A stretch of 64,000 bases of DNA from Hyphomicrobium sp. 12-62-95. Its GTDB lineage: Bacteria > Pseudomonadota > Alphaproteobacteria > Rhizobiales > Hyphomicrobiaceae. Shown in pieces: positions 37,300 through 45,601 of this stretch (positions are counted from its first letter, which is position 1; the number at the start of each line of letters is the position of its first letter). Location of the stretch: positions 186,001-250,000 of the forward strand of contig NCCZ01000002.1 in the NCBI GenBank assembly GCA_002279935.1, in the 5' to 3' direction. A program made the translations under genes and the position numbers. The notes below the pieces were generated by a model. The model was not told where the DNA came from. It saw only the letters and a list, made by a program, of their open reading frames with translations, and did no database searches.

Positions 37300-38178
37300 T
37301 CAAAGACCGGTGACGCTCGCAACGTTGCGGGCGTGGACGGCTTCATAGTCCGGATAATAAATCAACGTTCCATCCTTGAGATCGGCGGCGATGAGGCCGC
37401 GCAAGGGCGTGGCGGGGCTTTGGGTGCCGGATGCCATGCCGATCAAGGCGCGGACATAGCGCGCAGTGGCGGGGATCAGGCCCGGCCCGTAGCCACCCGA
37501 TGCAATGCGCTCGGGGCAACCGTGATTGGGCAAGATGCGCTGTGGGTTTAGTGCCGCGAGGCGCTCCAGTTCGGGAACGTGACGGGTGAGGTTTGCGGGT
37601 TCGGCCACGTATGTGACGGTATCTTCCAGTGTATCGCCCGCAAGGAGTAGCCGGCTGGCGGGGAGCCAGAGTACGACACCGTCGTCGCTGTGAATGTCGT
37701 AGTGGCGGAGTTCGACCGCGATGGTGCCGATTTTCAGCGTGAGGTGATCCTCGAACGTTCGCGTCGGCAGCACGAGCGGCGCGATGGCGGGCGGGCCATC
37801 GTAGGTTCCCGCTTCGATGGCCGCCCGGTTGTCTCTCATGTGGACGGCTGTGCGGGCGCAGGACACAATTTCGCAATCGGCGAACACGGCGTTGCCGGCG
37901 ATGTGATCGAGATGCCAGTGGCTGAGGACGACCGTGATGCGGCGGACACCGCGGGCCTCGAGTGCCGCGCGGATGGCTTGAGCGTGGGCAACGGATACGT
38001 GGGTGTCGTATACGAGAGCGTCCTCTCCATCGACAATTGCGTAGCTGGCGATGCCGAGGGACAGGGCGCCATCATCGACCCAGTTGTCGCCCGCCGCGAA
38101 ACGGTAGCCGGGGACGCGGCCATCGTAGAACGCCAGCACGTTGGGATGGGGCTGAAAGATGCGCAGATGGGGGAGCAT
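37300..38178 (-). CDS. Metallo-beta-lactamase-fold hydrolase
   Basis: The 292-residue protein has the metal motif HWHLDH (residues 87-92), a downstream LAGDTLED aspartate and LPNHGCPER histidine, as in the metallo-beta-lactamase superfamily. VYDTHVS earlier matches the strand that usually carries an aspartate. There is no signal peptide. The family covers thioesterases, lactonases, ribonucleases and glyoxalase II, and the sequence does not point to one of these. It is convergent with the OpgC-like gene, with no spacing between the stop codons. Confidence 0.82.
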   Translation of the reverse strand: MLPHLRIFQPHPNVLAFYDGRVPGYRFAAGDNWVDDGALSLGIASYAIVDGEDALVYDTHVSVAHAQAIRAALEARGVRRITVVLSHWHLDHIAGNAVFADCEIVSCARTAVHMRDNRAAIEAGTYDGPPAIAPLVLPTRTFEDHLTLKIGTIAVELRHYDIHSDDGVVLWLPASRLLLAGDTLEDTVTYVAEPANLTRHVPELERLAALNPQRILPNHGCPERIASGGYGPGLIPATARYVRALIGMASGTQSPATPLRGLIAADLKDGTLIYYPDYEAVHARNVASVTGL

Positions 38179-38343
38179 ATTTTATCTATCCGCGCGGACC
38201 GCGATGCGGACAGGGTAGAGAACAGCCGCACGGCGTCAACCATTCTGGATGGTGGGCTGCGTGACTTTGCGGGGCCCCTTTTCAAGCCCGAGCGAATGTG
38301 CGAGTCTTCTTTTATCGTTCAACAACTGGAAGGAGGTGATCCG

Positions 38344-38421
38344 ATGTCGAGTGGGATCTTGAAGGCTGCGATGTTGGGGTCGCATGGGCTTTCTTCGGAA
38401 CACCTTCCGCTGATGGCTTGA
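38344..38421 (+). CDS. 25-residue small protein with near-perfect Shine-Dalgarno
   Basis: A 26-codon ORF, MSSGILKAAMLGSHGLSSEH ending in LPLMA. It is preceded by AAGGAGGTGATCC (38330-38342), which is complementary to 13 bases of the 16S rRNA 3' end, with proper spacing to the ATG. A strong terminator begins 53 bases after its stop. The unit therefore looks like an independent, highly translated mini-gene. I do not recognise the peptide. It might be a small protein, a leader peptide, or part of a small RNA that titrates ribosomes. Coding confidence is moderate because of its size. Confidence 0.55.
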   Translation: MSSGILKAAMLGSHGLSSEHLPLMA

Positions 38422-38474
38422 TGGTCCGCGACGCCGGCGGGCCGATGCCCCCGGATATTCGCGCCGGTCTCACG

Positions 38475-38509
38475 GGGCCGCTCGGAAACGAGCGGCCCTT
38501 TGTGTTTTT
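38475..38509 (+). terminator. Strong Rho-independent terminator after the small ORF
   Basis: A perfect ten-base stem, GGGCCGCTCG (38475-38484) with CGAGCGGCCC (38489-38498), has a GAAA tetraloop and is followed by TTTGTGTTTTT. No longer plus-strand gene ends near here, so it most likely closes the small-ORF transcript. Confidence 0.88.
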
Positions 38510-38593
38510 GGCTGAACTCACCAAAGCGCAAATGCACTCTGCCGTGTAACGGGCGGCATAGGCTGCGGGCGGCAAACGCGCTAGAACGCGAGC

Positions 38594-39010
38594 ATGACGC
38601 ATCGCGATTTTCTCTATCGGCTGGCCATAACCTTGGCCGCGGGACTTCTTGTGGCAGGCGCCATGCGGCTCGGTCTCGGGGCGCGGTGGTTTGATTTCTA
38701 TGGCTGGGCTACGGTTCTGTTGGCGACGGCTGTGGCGGTGACGGTTCTGCTCTGGCGGAGACTTCCGCTGGCGGGAGCGAGCCGCTGGTGGAGCCTCTTG
38801 GCTGGTGTGCCGGCCATCGCTGGCGCCGCAATCCAAATTGGATTTTGGGTGATGTTTTTCCGCACCGGTGGGAGCAATCCCACGCTCGGGGTGGCGCGGG
38901 AGATGGTGCTGCCCGCGCTGGATGCGGCCTTGCCGTTCATGTTCGCGATCTGGCTGGCCATTTCAATCGGGCTGATAACCAAGGCAGGACGGCCCGGAGC
39001 CGGGGCATAG
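38594..39010 (+). CDS. Four-helix membrane protein, unknown
   Basis: The 138-residue product begins MTHRDFLYRLAITLAAGLLV. It has hydrophobic segments near residues 9-27, 35-54, 66-90 and 107-128, so it is an integral membrane protein with short loops. No conserved motif is recognised. It lies between the small-ORF terminator and the bactofilin gene. Its G+C and codon use look like those of its neighbours. Confidence 0.65.
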   Translation: MTHRDFLYRLAITLAAGLLVAGAMRLGLGARWFDFYGWATVLLATAVAVTVLLWRRLPLAGASRWWSLLAGVPAIAGAAIQIGFWVMFFRTGGSNPTLGVAREMVLPALDAALPFMFAIWLAISIGLITKAGRPGAGA

Positions 39011-39144
39011 GATAATGTTTGGCGTCCTTAACGACACAGGCAGGGAGCCATGATGTTCACGCTCCTCGACATATTTTCAACAACGCCTCATGATGCTGGT
39101 CTAGGAGAGGGCGTTATCCTACCAATTTGAGGGAGTGTATATCC

Positions 39145-39672
39145 GTGTTCAGTCGTGGTCCCGGTTCCGACGGTACTCAGCCCAAACCTCCCTCCATGCC
39201 AGCTATGAGCCCCGCTCCCGCAGCGGCTCCAGCGGCGCGCCCGGCCGGGTCGCCGTTCGACCGAGCGGCCGGTGGAAACGGAACCTCCGTGATCGGCACC
39301 GATCTCACGATTATGGGTGAGAAGATCACGATCATTTCGCAGAACAAGCTGACCATCGACGGGGATGTCCATGGCGACATTCATGGCCGTCAGGTCGTGA
39401 TCGGCGAAGAAGGCTCGGTGATCGGCACCGTGAACGCGGAAGCCATCGAAGTGCGCGGCGGCGTCAAGGGCGCGATCAGGGCCGCAACGGTCACGCTGCA
39501 TCCGACCGCGCAAGTGGAAGGCGATATCACGCATCAGACGCTGGCCATATCCGAAGGCGCGCAATTCGACGGGCGCGTGCGGCGGGCTAAGGATGCAGCC
39601 GACTTGAAACCCAATCTCGACGTCTCCGGTTTCGAGACGATCCGGATGCAGGCGCTGACCAACGGAAGCTAA
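39145..39672 (+). CDS. Bactofilin
   Basis: A polymer-forming cytoskeletal protein, 175 residues. The N-terminal 45 residues are proline/alanine-rich (PKPPSMPAMSPAPAAAPAA), and then a beta-helix domain of about 100 residues runs from SVIGTDLTIMGEK through IDGDVHGDIHG and EGSVIGTVNA to VEGDITHQTL. These repeated glycine-turn coils are the bactofilin domain, which assembles into filaments that guide envelope or stalk growth. The start is taken as GTG 39145, with GAGGGAG upstream, rather than the TTG at 39127. A clear terminator follows. Confidence 0.92.
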   Translation: MFSRGPGSDGTQPKPPSMPAMSPAPAAAPAARPAGSPFDRAAGGNGTSVIGTDLTIMGEKITIISQNKLTIDGDVHGDIHGRQVVIGEEGSVIGTVNAEAIEVRGGVKGAIRAATVTLHPTAQVEGDITHQTLAISEGAQFDGRVRRAKDAADLKPNLDVSGFETIRMQALTNGS

Positions 39673-39699
39673 GGCCCCATGGCTTTGACGACCAGATCA

Positions 39700-39736
39700 G
39701 GCTCCGGGACCTTGCGGTCCCGGAGCCTTGTTCTTT
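39700..39736 (+). terminator. Rho-independent terminator of the bactofilin gene
   Basis: A perfect 12-base stem, GGCTCCGGGACC (39700-39711) with its complement at 39716-39727, has a TTGC loop and a T-rich tail (TTGTTCTTT). It lies 28 bases after the bactofilin stop. It also shows that the next gene starts downstream of 39737. Confidence 0.92.
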
Positions 39737-39750
39737 GCAAGACGGCGCAC

Positions 39751-40398
39751 GTGGTCAAACCAGTCGTTCTGCTGACGGGTTTCGGGCCGTTTCCCGGTGT
39801 GGAGCGCAACGCGTCGGCGGATCTGGTGCAGACGCTGGCGCGGATGGGGGCGGGGCGGTACGACGACGTGCGCTTTGTCGCCGAAGTGCTACCCGTCGAC
39901 TGGCAGAATGCGCCGCTACGGATCGGCGCGTTGATCGGCCAATATCGCCCGGCATTATCCCTGCACTTCGGCGTCTCGGCGCGGGCTACCGGCTTCGTCA
40001 TCGAGGCCCATGCCTATAACGCGGCGATTAAAATGCCGGACGAGGGCGGGCACACCGCGGAAACGTCTTATCTCATCTCTGGCGACCGGCCGCGGCGTTC
40101 AGCGACCCTTCCCGTGCGGCGCATCGTTCGGGATTTGCGTGACGCCGGATTTCCAGCGGATCTGTCGTCCGATCCGGGCCGATATCTCTGCAACGCCGTG
40201 CTCTATCATTCACTCCGGCACGCAACTCTGACAACGCCGCGCTTGCGGTCAGGATTCATCCACATTCCTGCCACACTTGAAATCGGCGTCGGTGGTGAAA
40301 CGTCGTTGATCAGCTGGCCCGACGCAATCGCAGGCGGACTGCGGTTGATCGAGTCGTGCCTCATCCCATTGCGCCGCAGGCAAAGCGTCTTATCTTAA
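39751..40398 (+). CDS. pcp: Pyroglutamyl-peptidase I (C15 family)
   Basis: A 215-residue cysteine peptidase that removes N-terminal pyroglutamate from peptides in the cytoplasm. The N-terminal block is VVLLTGFGPFPGVERNAS. The glutamate sits in GFVIEAHAYN, the catalytic cysteine in GRYLCNAVLY and the histidine in FIHIP, giving the Glu/Cys/His arrangement of the family. A longer frame starts at 39679, but it crosses the strong terminator of the bactofilin gene. The GTG at 39751 fits the family length of about 215 and is preferred. Confidence 0.88.
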   Translation: MVKPVVLLTGFGPFPGVERNASADLVQTLARMGAGRYDDVRFVAEVLPVDWQNAPLRIGALIGQYRPALSLHFGVSARATGFVIEAHAYNAAIKMPDEGGHTAETSYLISGDRPRRSATLPVRRIVRDLRDAGFPADLSSDPGRYLCNAVLYHSLRHATLTTPRLRSGFIHIPATLEIGVGGETSLISWPDAIAGGLRLIESCLIPLRRRQSVLS

Positions 40399-40466
40399 GT
40401 CTCATTCGGCTGGGCCCTTCGGTTTGCGCGTCCCCGGTTGCAGTCTTTGCAGGAGTTTTGCGCACC

Positions 40467-41000
40467 ATGTCGCCCGCTCAGCGCCGCCGCGCGGCCCATC
40501 AATACCGCCGGAGCACGTCCATGTTCGCGACCACCGTCATGTCGGCCGGGATCATCATCGCATTGACGGGAGCGTTGGGAGCGTGGCGGGGCATCCTCAC
40601 GCAGTCGTGGCCGACGGTGGAGGGGACGCTCATTACCAACGTGCTTGAGACGGCGACGGATACGCGCGCGATCCCCATGACCGACCGGCTGCGCGGCGGG
40701 ATCAAGGAAACGGCGGAGAGCGAGCAACTGGCCCTGGCGTATCGCTATACGGTGGATGGCGTGCCGTTCGAAGGGCACAAGCTGGAGCCGTGGGATTTCG
40801 GGTTGCCGGGGCAGGCCAAGATGAAGGCGGTGGCGGCGCTTGGCGCGGGGGCCAAGCATCCGGTTTCGTATGATCCTCAAGACCCCAGGCGCGCCTACCT
40901 CAAGGCCGGGCCAAGCACCACGTCTCTGTCGTTGCTGACGATCGGCGGGGTATTGATGGCGGTGGGATTTTTCATCGGACGGATGCAGCGCCGCGCGTAA
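40467..41000 (+). CDS. DUF3592-type membrane protein
   Basis: A 177-residue protein with two membrane helices, one near residues 20-42 (ATTVMSAGIIIALTGALGAW) and one near the end (LSLLTIGGVLMAVGFFIG). The part between them is a beta-rich domain (WPTVEGTLITNVLE, LALAYRYTVDGVPFEGHKLE, HPVSYDPQDPRRAYL) of the DUF3592 type. The arrangement places the domain in the periplasm or the cytoplasm; I cannot tell which. Function is unknown. It follows pcp by 68 bases on the same strand and could share its transcript. Confidence 0.8.
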   Translation: MSPAQRRRAAHQYRRSTSMFATTVMSAGIIIALTGALGAWRGILTQSWPTVEGTLITNVLETATDTRAIPMTDRLRGGIKETAESEQLALAYRYTVDGVPFEGHKLEPWDFGLPGQAKMKAVAALGAGAKHPVSYDPQDPRRAYLKAGPSTTSLSLLTIGGVLMAVGFFIGRMQRRA

Positions 41001-41045
41001 CGTCACGCGGCGCTGCAATCCGGCGATTTACTCGGCTGCCTTTAT

Positions 41046-42998
41046 TTACTCTGCAGCTTGGCCTTCGAGGAAGGCGTGGGCATCTTCCTGACGCTCGAAG
41101 ATGTGGGGCGCCAGACCGCGCTTGGACAGTGCTTCCTGCATCTTCAGACGCATGAAGGCGGATGTCGTGTAGCGCGTGGTTGTCAGGTAGTGATCGTCCA
41201 TCATGTATTGGATCATCTCGGCGTAGTCGTCGTAGAGATCCTCGGCGATGCGGCAACCGTCGTGGTTGACCACTGAGTTAACACGGCGGCCGGCGGCGAC
41301 GCATGCGGCCACCAGCGTTTTGCGCAGATCGTCGATGTCGGACTTCTTGCGGACGCTCCAGCCCTCGAGGTTGACGAAGAGGATGTTGCGGTCGCTGTCG
41401 TAGCTGACGCGTTCCGAGAGCTTGAGGTTCAAGAGTTCGGAGAGCAGTTCCATCGGCTCGTCGACGAAGATGCGGCGATCCATCGGCATCGGCTTGTTGA
41501 TGATGGGCTTGAAGTCCATGTGCGCGAGAATGTGCTTCTCGATGTCGATGCCGGGGGCCACTTCGATGAGTTCCAGACCGCCAGGCGTGAGCTGAAACAC
41601 GCAGCGTTCCGTGACGTAGATGACGGGCTGCGACTTGCGGCTGGCGTAGGGGCCGGAGAAGGTGATCTGCTCGACGTTATTGACGAACTTGCGGGCGCGG
41701 CCTTCCTTGACGATCTTGAGCTTGCCGTAGTGAAGTTCGACTTCCAGGCCGCCGGCGGTGAAGGTGCCGGCGAAGACGACGGCGCGGGCATTTTGCGAGA
41801 TGTCGATGAAGCCGCCGCAACCGTTCAGGCGGCCGCCGAACTTCGATGTGTTGACGTTGCCGAATTGGTCGCATTCGGCCATGCCGAGGCAGGTCAGGTC
41901 GAGACCGCGGCCGTGGTAGAAGTCGAACATCTGGTTTTGGTCGATGATCGCGTGGGCATTCGCCGAGGCGCCGAAGCTCGATCCGCCGGCCAGAACGCCG
42001 CCGATGGCGCCGGCTTCGGTCGTCATGACGATGTAGGGCGTGACGCGCTCTTCTGCGGCCACGGCTGCAACGCCGTCGGGCGCACCGACACCGAGATTGA
42101 TGACGCCGTTGGGTGGGAGTTCGAAGGCGGCGCGGCGGGCGATGATCTTGCGCTCGTCGAGGTCCATCTTGGGCATCGCATCAACGGGGATGCGAATTTC
42201 GCCGGAGAGCGCCGGATTATACATGACGCCGTAGTTCATGCGGTGCATCTCAGGCTCGGTGGCGACGACAACGCAATCGACGAGAATGCCGGGAACGCGG
42301 ACGTCCTTGGGCTTGATGGAGCCTTGCTCAACAATGCGTTCGACCTGCGCGATGACGACGCCGCCGTTGTTGTGGGCGGCCATCGCCTGTGCGAGCACGT
42401 CGAGGGTGAGGCACTCTTTTTCCATCGAGAGGTTACCGGACGGATCGGCGCTGGTGGCGCGGATGAGCGCGACGTCGATGGGCGTCGCCTTATAGAACAG
42501 CCACTCTTCGCCTTCGACTTCGACATGTTTGACGATGTCTTCGGTCGTCACCTCGTTCACCTTGCCGCCGCCGAGGCGGGGATCGACGTAGGTGTGGAGG
42601 CCGACTTTGGTGAAGAGACCGGGCGAGCCGGCCGCGCACGAGCGGTAGAGTTTGGAGATGACGCCCTGGGGAAGATTGTAACCGGTGATTTTGTTTTCTT
42701 GGGCGGCCTGCGCGACTTTCGGCATGCGGCCGAAGTTGGCGGCAATGACGCGCGTGAGCAGACCTTCATGATGGAGGCGGCCGGTGCCGAGGCCCTTCGA
42801 GTCGCCAGCGCCGGCGCACATGATGAGCGTGCAGGCCTTGGGCGCTTTCGTTTCGACGTAGCGCTTTTCGAGCGCAGCATGGAGGGCTTCGGGAATACAG
42901 CTTTGCACGAAGCCGGTGGTGCAGATGACATCGCCGTCCTTGATCAGGGCGATAGCCTGTTCGGCGGAAATGACTTTATTCTTCGCTCTGGCTTCCAT
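41046..42998 (-). CDS. Acetate/3-ketoacid-type CoA-transferase, alpha-beta fusion with long C-terminus
   Basis: A family I CoA-transferase of 650 residues. The alpha half starts KVISAEQAIALIKDGDVI with GFVQSCIPEAL. The beta half has INLGVGAPDG and TEAGAIGGVLAGGSSFGAS, where the glutamate forms the CoA thioester, and GCGGFIDISQNAR follows. Fused propionate/acetate CoA-transferases are about 520 residues. Here a further ~120 residues (from about IVNKPMPMDRRIFVDEP onward) form an extra C-terminal domain without a motif I can name. The enzyme moves CoA between acyl groups, perhaps in acetate or ketone-body use. The gene is alone on the minus strand. Confidence 0.88.
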   Translation of the reverse strand: MEARAKNKVISAEQAIALIKDGDVICTTGFVQSCIPEALHAALEKRYVETKAPKACTLIMCAGAGDSKGLGTGRLHHEGLLTRVIAANFGRMPKVAQAAQENKITGYNLPQGVISKLYRSCAAGSPGLFTKVGLHTYVDPRLGGGKVNEVTTEDIVKHVEVEGEEWLFYKATPIDVALIRATSADPSGNLSMEKECLTLDVLAQAMAAHNNGGVVIAQVERIVEQGSIKPKDVRVPGILVDCVVVATEPEMHRMNYGVMYNPALSGEIRIPVDAMPKMDLDERKIIARRAAFELPPNGVINLGVGAPDGVAAVAAEERVTPYIVMTTEAGAIGGVLAGGSSFGASANAHAIIDQNQMFDFYHGRGLDLTCLGMAECDQFGNVNTSKFGGRLNGCGGFIDISQNARAVVFAGTFTAGGLEVELHYGKLKIVKEGRARKFVNNVEQITFSGPYASRKSQPVIYVTERCVFQLTPGGLELIEVAPGIDIEKHILAHMDFKPIINKPMPMDRRIFVDEPMELLSELLNLKLSERVSYDSDRNILFVNLEGWSVRKKSDIDDLRKTLVAACVAAGRRVNSVVNHDGCRIAEDLYDDYAEMIQYMMDDHYLTTTRYTTSAFMRLKMQEALSKRGLAPHIFERQEDAHAFLEGQAAE

Positions 42999-43327
42999 GG
43001 ATAAGGCGTCTCCCCGAGGTCATTATCCGGTCCGGGTCTTGATGCCCGGCCGCTGCCGTCTTGATCAATGAATGGATCATACTTTCGGCGAAGATACATA
43101 GCGGGAAGTCCCGGGATGGTGTCCTACTCCCCTGGGTAGAACCTGCCTATCCGAAGGGCGCGGCGGTCGCGCGCAGCTCCGATTATGTGCGGTGCAGCAT
43201 GGACCTTGGAGACTCAGGGATTGGGGGACTTTGGCCTTAACCCAAAGATTGGCCGCATTCGCGCTCGATGTTGGGCTCTCTTTGATGTGCCGATGTTGGC
43301 TCGAACCTTGAGGAGGCGGCCGCAGCC
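42999..43327. other. Divergent gap of 329 bp, nothing identifiable
   Basis: It lies between the CoA-transferase (minus) and a secreted-protein gene (plus), so it should carry both promoters. The ORFs in it are short and lack ribosome sites. An ACCTTGGAGACTCAGGGATTGG-like stretch has no recognisable structure, and no tRNA or riboswitch consensus was found. Confidence 0.4.
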
Positions 43328-43804
43328 ATGCATGCCCGTTTTGCAAAATCCCTGCTGTGCGCCGGTTTGGCCCTGCTCGTTCAGGCTCCTGCCACGTTTG
43401 CGACCTCGTTTCAGGATCTGGCCGGGACGTGGCGCGGCGTTGGACGGGTGCAGCTGCTGTCCGGACAGTCGGAGGCCTTGAGTTGCAAAGCCTACTTTAC
43501 CGCCAAGGAAGCCGGGAATGGTTTGGGCATCGCGCTTGCCTGCGCCAGTGCGTCGAACAAGATCGACCTCAGGGCAGCCTTAGCCCAGACGGGTGAGGCC
43601 ATTTCGGGCTCTTGGGAGGAGCGGTCGTTCAATTCGACGGGTTCGGTGGCCGGGACGTTTACGAACGATCGCATCGATCTCACGATCGACGGGACGATCA
43701 AGGCGACCATGTCGATCACACTGGAGGGTAAGAGCCAGTTGATCTCGATTGCCACCGAGGGCCAGGGCTTCCGCTCGGTGGACCTGGAACTCGAGCGCAG
43801 CTAG
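43328..43804 (+). CDS. Exported protein, unknown
   Basis: A 158-residue protein with a signal peptide (SLLCAGLALLVQAPATFATS). The mature part begins FQDLAGTWRGVGRVQLLSGQ and has two cysteines (LSCKAYF, LACASAS) that could form a disulfide. Repeated beta-type segments (GEAISGSWEERSF, VAGTFTNDRIDLTIDG, KATMSITLEGKSQL) suggest a small lipocalin-like beta barrel in the periplasm. No family name is assigned by me. A GAGGAGG site precedes the start. Confidence 0.75.
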   Translation: MHARFAKSLLCAGLALLVQAPATFATSFQDLAGTWRGVGRVQLLSGQSEALSCKAYFTAKEAGNGLGIALACASASNKIDLRAALAQTGEAISGSWEERSFNSTGSVAGTFTNDRIDLTIDGTIKATMSITLEGKSQLISIATEGQGFRSVDLELERS

Positions 43805-43938
43805 GCGCGTCGGCGCGGCGTGAAAGCACTTGAGCGCGACTGGGAGGCCACGCTTTTCCCCGCGGAGTCATGGTATTGATTTGTCATGCTTCGCTGGACC
43901 AACGCGTCCGGCCCCATGACCGATCCAGGAGATTCGTT

Positions 43939-44307
43939 ATGCTCATGCGCCGCCCTCATGCCCTGATCCTCGCACTCGCCACGGGCCTTACCCTCGCCAG
44001 CCTCGCGCCGGCCGAGGCGGGCTTCAAGCGGGGCCGGGGATACAACGGCGTCGAGGAGGGTGGGGTTGTCGCCCAAAGCCGCTATGGCAACGGCAGCGCG
44101 ACGGGGCGGGTGCGCGAAGCACGCAACGGGTTGCAGGTCCAGTTGCCCGGCGGAACGTGGGAATACTGCCGCGCCAGCTGCTCGGAAACATTGCGCGTGG
44201 AGACCGTCGATAAATTCGAGAATGCCGACCTCAAGGGGTATGGCACGGCCGCGCAGGAATGCGGGATCTTTGGCTGCCTCGATGTTGGTATCGGCTGGCG
44301 CGACTAA
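43939..44307 (+). CDS. Small exported protein, unknown
   Basis: A 122-residue protein starting MLMRRPHALILALATGLTLA, with a signal peptide cleaved near PAEAGF. The mature part has YNGVEEGGVVAQSRYG, GGTWEYCRASCSETLRVE and CGIFGCLDVGIGWRD, giving four cysteines that probably form two disulfides. The ATG at 43939 is chosen for its CCAGGAG site and its signal peptide. Its stop is five bases from the stop of the convergent hydrolase gene. Function is unknown. Confidence 0.72.
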   Translation: MLMRRPHALILALATGLTLASLAPAEAGFKRGRGYNGVEEGGVVAQSRYGNGSATGRVREARNGLQVQLPGGTWEYCRASCSETLRVETVDKFENADLKGYGTAAQECGIFGCLDVGIGWRD

Positions 44308-44311
44308 TACC

Positions 44312-44968
44312 TTACGTGAGAAACGGATTGGAGCGGCGTTCGGCACCGATGGTGCTCGTGGGGCCGTGGCCGCAGATGAAGGCGAACTCGTCTCCGAGGG
44401 GGAAGAGCTTCGTCTTGATAGCGTTGATGAGCGCATCGTGATCGCCGTAGGGGAAGTCGGTGCGGCCGATGGAGCCGCGGAAGATGACGTCGCCGGCCAG
44501 CATGAATTTCTGTCGCTTGTTGACGAACACGACAGAGCCCGGTGAGTGGCCGGGGCAATGCAAAATCTCGAACGTATGGCCGGCGACCGTAACGGTGTCG
44601 CCCTCGTTTAGCCAGAGATCGGGCGTGACGTTATTGGCCGGGATGCCGTAGGCGGCTCCTTGTGTTTCCAGATTGTCGAGCAGGATCTTGTCGGCCTTGT
44701 GTGGGCCTTCGATTTTGACGCCGAGGCTTTTGCGCAGTTCATCCGCGCCGCCGGCGTGGTCGATGTGGCCATGGGTGAGGAGGATCTTCTCGATCTTCAG
44801 CCCCAGTTCGGCAATCGCCGCCTGGATCTGCCCCAGATCGCCGCCGGGATCGACGACGGCGCCCACCTTGGTGGCCTCGTCCCAGATCAGCGAGCAATTC
44901 TGCTGGAAGGGCGTCACCGGAATGATTGCCGCCTTCAGCCCCACAGTCGCTTCAGCCCGTTCGTTCAT
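44312..44968 (-). CDS. YcbL/glyoxalase II-like metallo-beta-lactamase hydrolase
   Basis: A 218-residue protein with the motif THGHIDHAGG (HxHxDH at residues 66-71), a downstream HCPGHSPGSVVF histidine, LAGDVIFRGSIGRTDFP with the bridging aspartate, and ICGHGPTSTIGAERRSNPF at the end. This set matches the short glyoxalase II-like (YcbL, Gre) group, which lacks the C-terminal substrate domain. It starts at ATG 44968; an upstream in-frame start (44989) would only add seven residues. The substrate is unknown. Its own upstream gap before the nikR-like gene is 93 bp. Confidence 0.88.
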   Translation of the reverse strand: MNERAEATVGLKAAIIPVTPFQQNCSLIWDEATKVGAVVDPGGDLGQIQAAIAELGLKIEKILLTHGHIDHAGGADELRKSLGVKIEGPHKADKILLDNLETQGAAYGIPANNVTPDLWLNEGDTVTVAGHTFEILHCPGHSPGSVVFVNKRQKFMLAGDVIFRGSIGRTDFPYGDHDALINAIKTKLFPLGDEFAFICGHGPTSTIGAERRSNPFLT

Positions 44969-45061
44969 TTCGCCTCCGGTCGGGCGCACTGCGCCGCTCG
45001 TTTTTCCGTTAGGTAATGCGAACCGTGCTCCGGCGCGACAACTTTTGCTGCGAAGCGTGTT

Positions 45062-45583
45062 TTACCGCCGCTTGGCCGGGAGAGGATGGAGCTGCGGAAT
45101 GATGGCGGCGGCCAATTGGAGGTGTTCGGAAATGACGCCGCGCAGTTTGCCTATCTCCCCGGCAACTGCCCGCAACTTGGGCGCGGGCCCCTGTACGAGG
45201 ATCACTTCGAGGGTCTTTTCGCCCGTCAGGTGAACGTGCAGGGAGGAGATGACTTCATCGATGTAGCGGCGTTGGAGATCGGCTAGCCGTTGCTGCAAAC
45301 CGCCGACCGTGTGGTCGTAAAACAGGGTGATGGTGCCGACCATAACATCCTCGCCCTTGTCGCTCTTCGTTTCGACGAGCGCGCGGTGGACGAAGTCGGC
45401 AACTGCTTGAGATCGGCTCTGGAATCCGCGCTCTGTCACGACATGGTCGAGGTCGGTGAGCAGGTCTTCCGAGAGTGAGATGGTGACGCGGCTGACGGGG
45501 CCGCGCTTGACGGGATCGGTGGCCGGCGCAGACTGGCGGACTTTCGCGGATGAGCGCTTCGACCGCGGGGTTTTCGCCACCAT
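45062..45583 (-). CDS. nikR: NikR-like ribbon-helix-helix regulator with altered metal site
   Basis: The 173-residue product has the NikR plan: a ribbon-helix-helix DNA-binding domain (SRVTISLSEDLLTDLDHVV, residues 31-49, with the DNA-contact positions R32, T34 and S36) and a C-terminal ACT-like ligand domain (TITLFYDHTVGGL ... SSLHVHLTGEKTLEVI). NikR binds nickel through H76, H87, H89 and C95 (E. coli numbering). Here H116 and H118 match H87 and H89, but R105 replaces H76 and T124 replaces C95. A 30-residue basic extension precedes the first domain. ATG 45583 follows an AGGAAG site. It is divergent from the amidohydrolase operon and 46 bases from its operator. Nickel sensing is therefore doubtful. 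Confidence 0.85.
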   Translation of the reverse strand: MVAKTPRSKRSSAKVRQSAPATDPVKRGPVSRVTISLSEDLLTDLDHVVTERGFQSRSQAVADFVHRALVETKSDKGEDVMVGTITLFYDHTVGGLQQRLADLQRRYIDEVISSLHVHLTGEKTLEVILVQGPAPKLRAVAGEIGKLRGVISEHLQLAAAIIPQLHPLPAKRR

Positions 45584-45601
45584 GAGCATTCTTCCTTCAT
45601 C

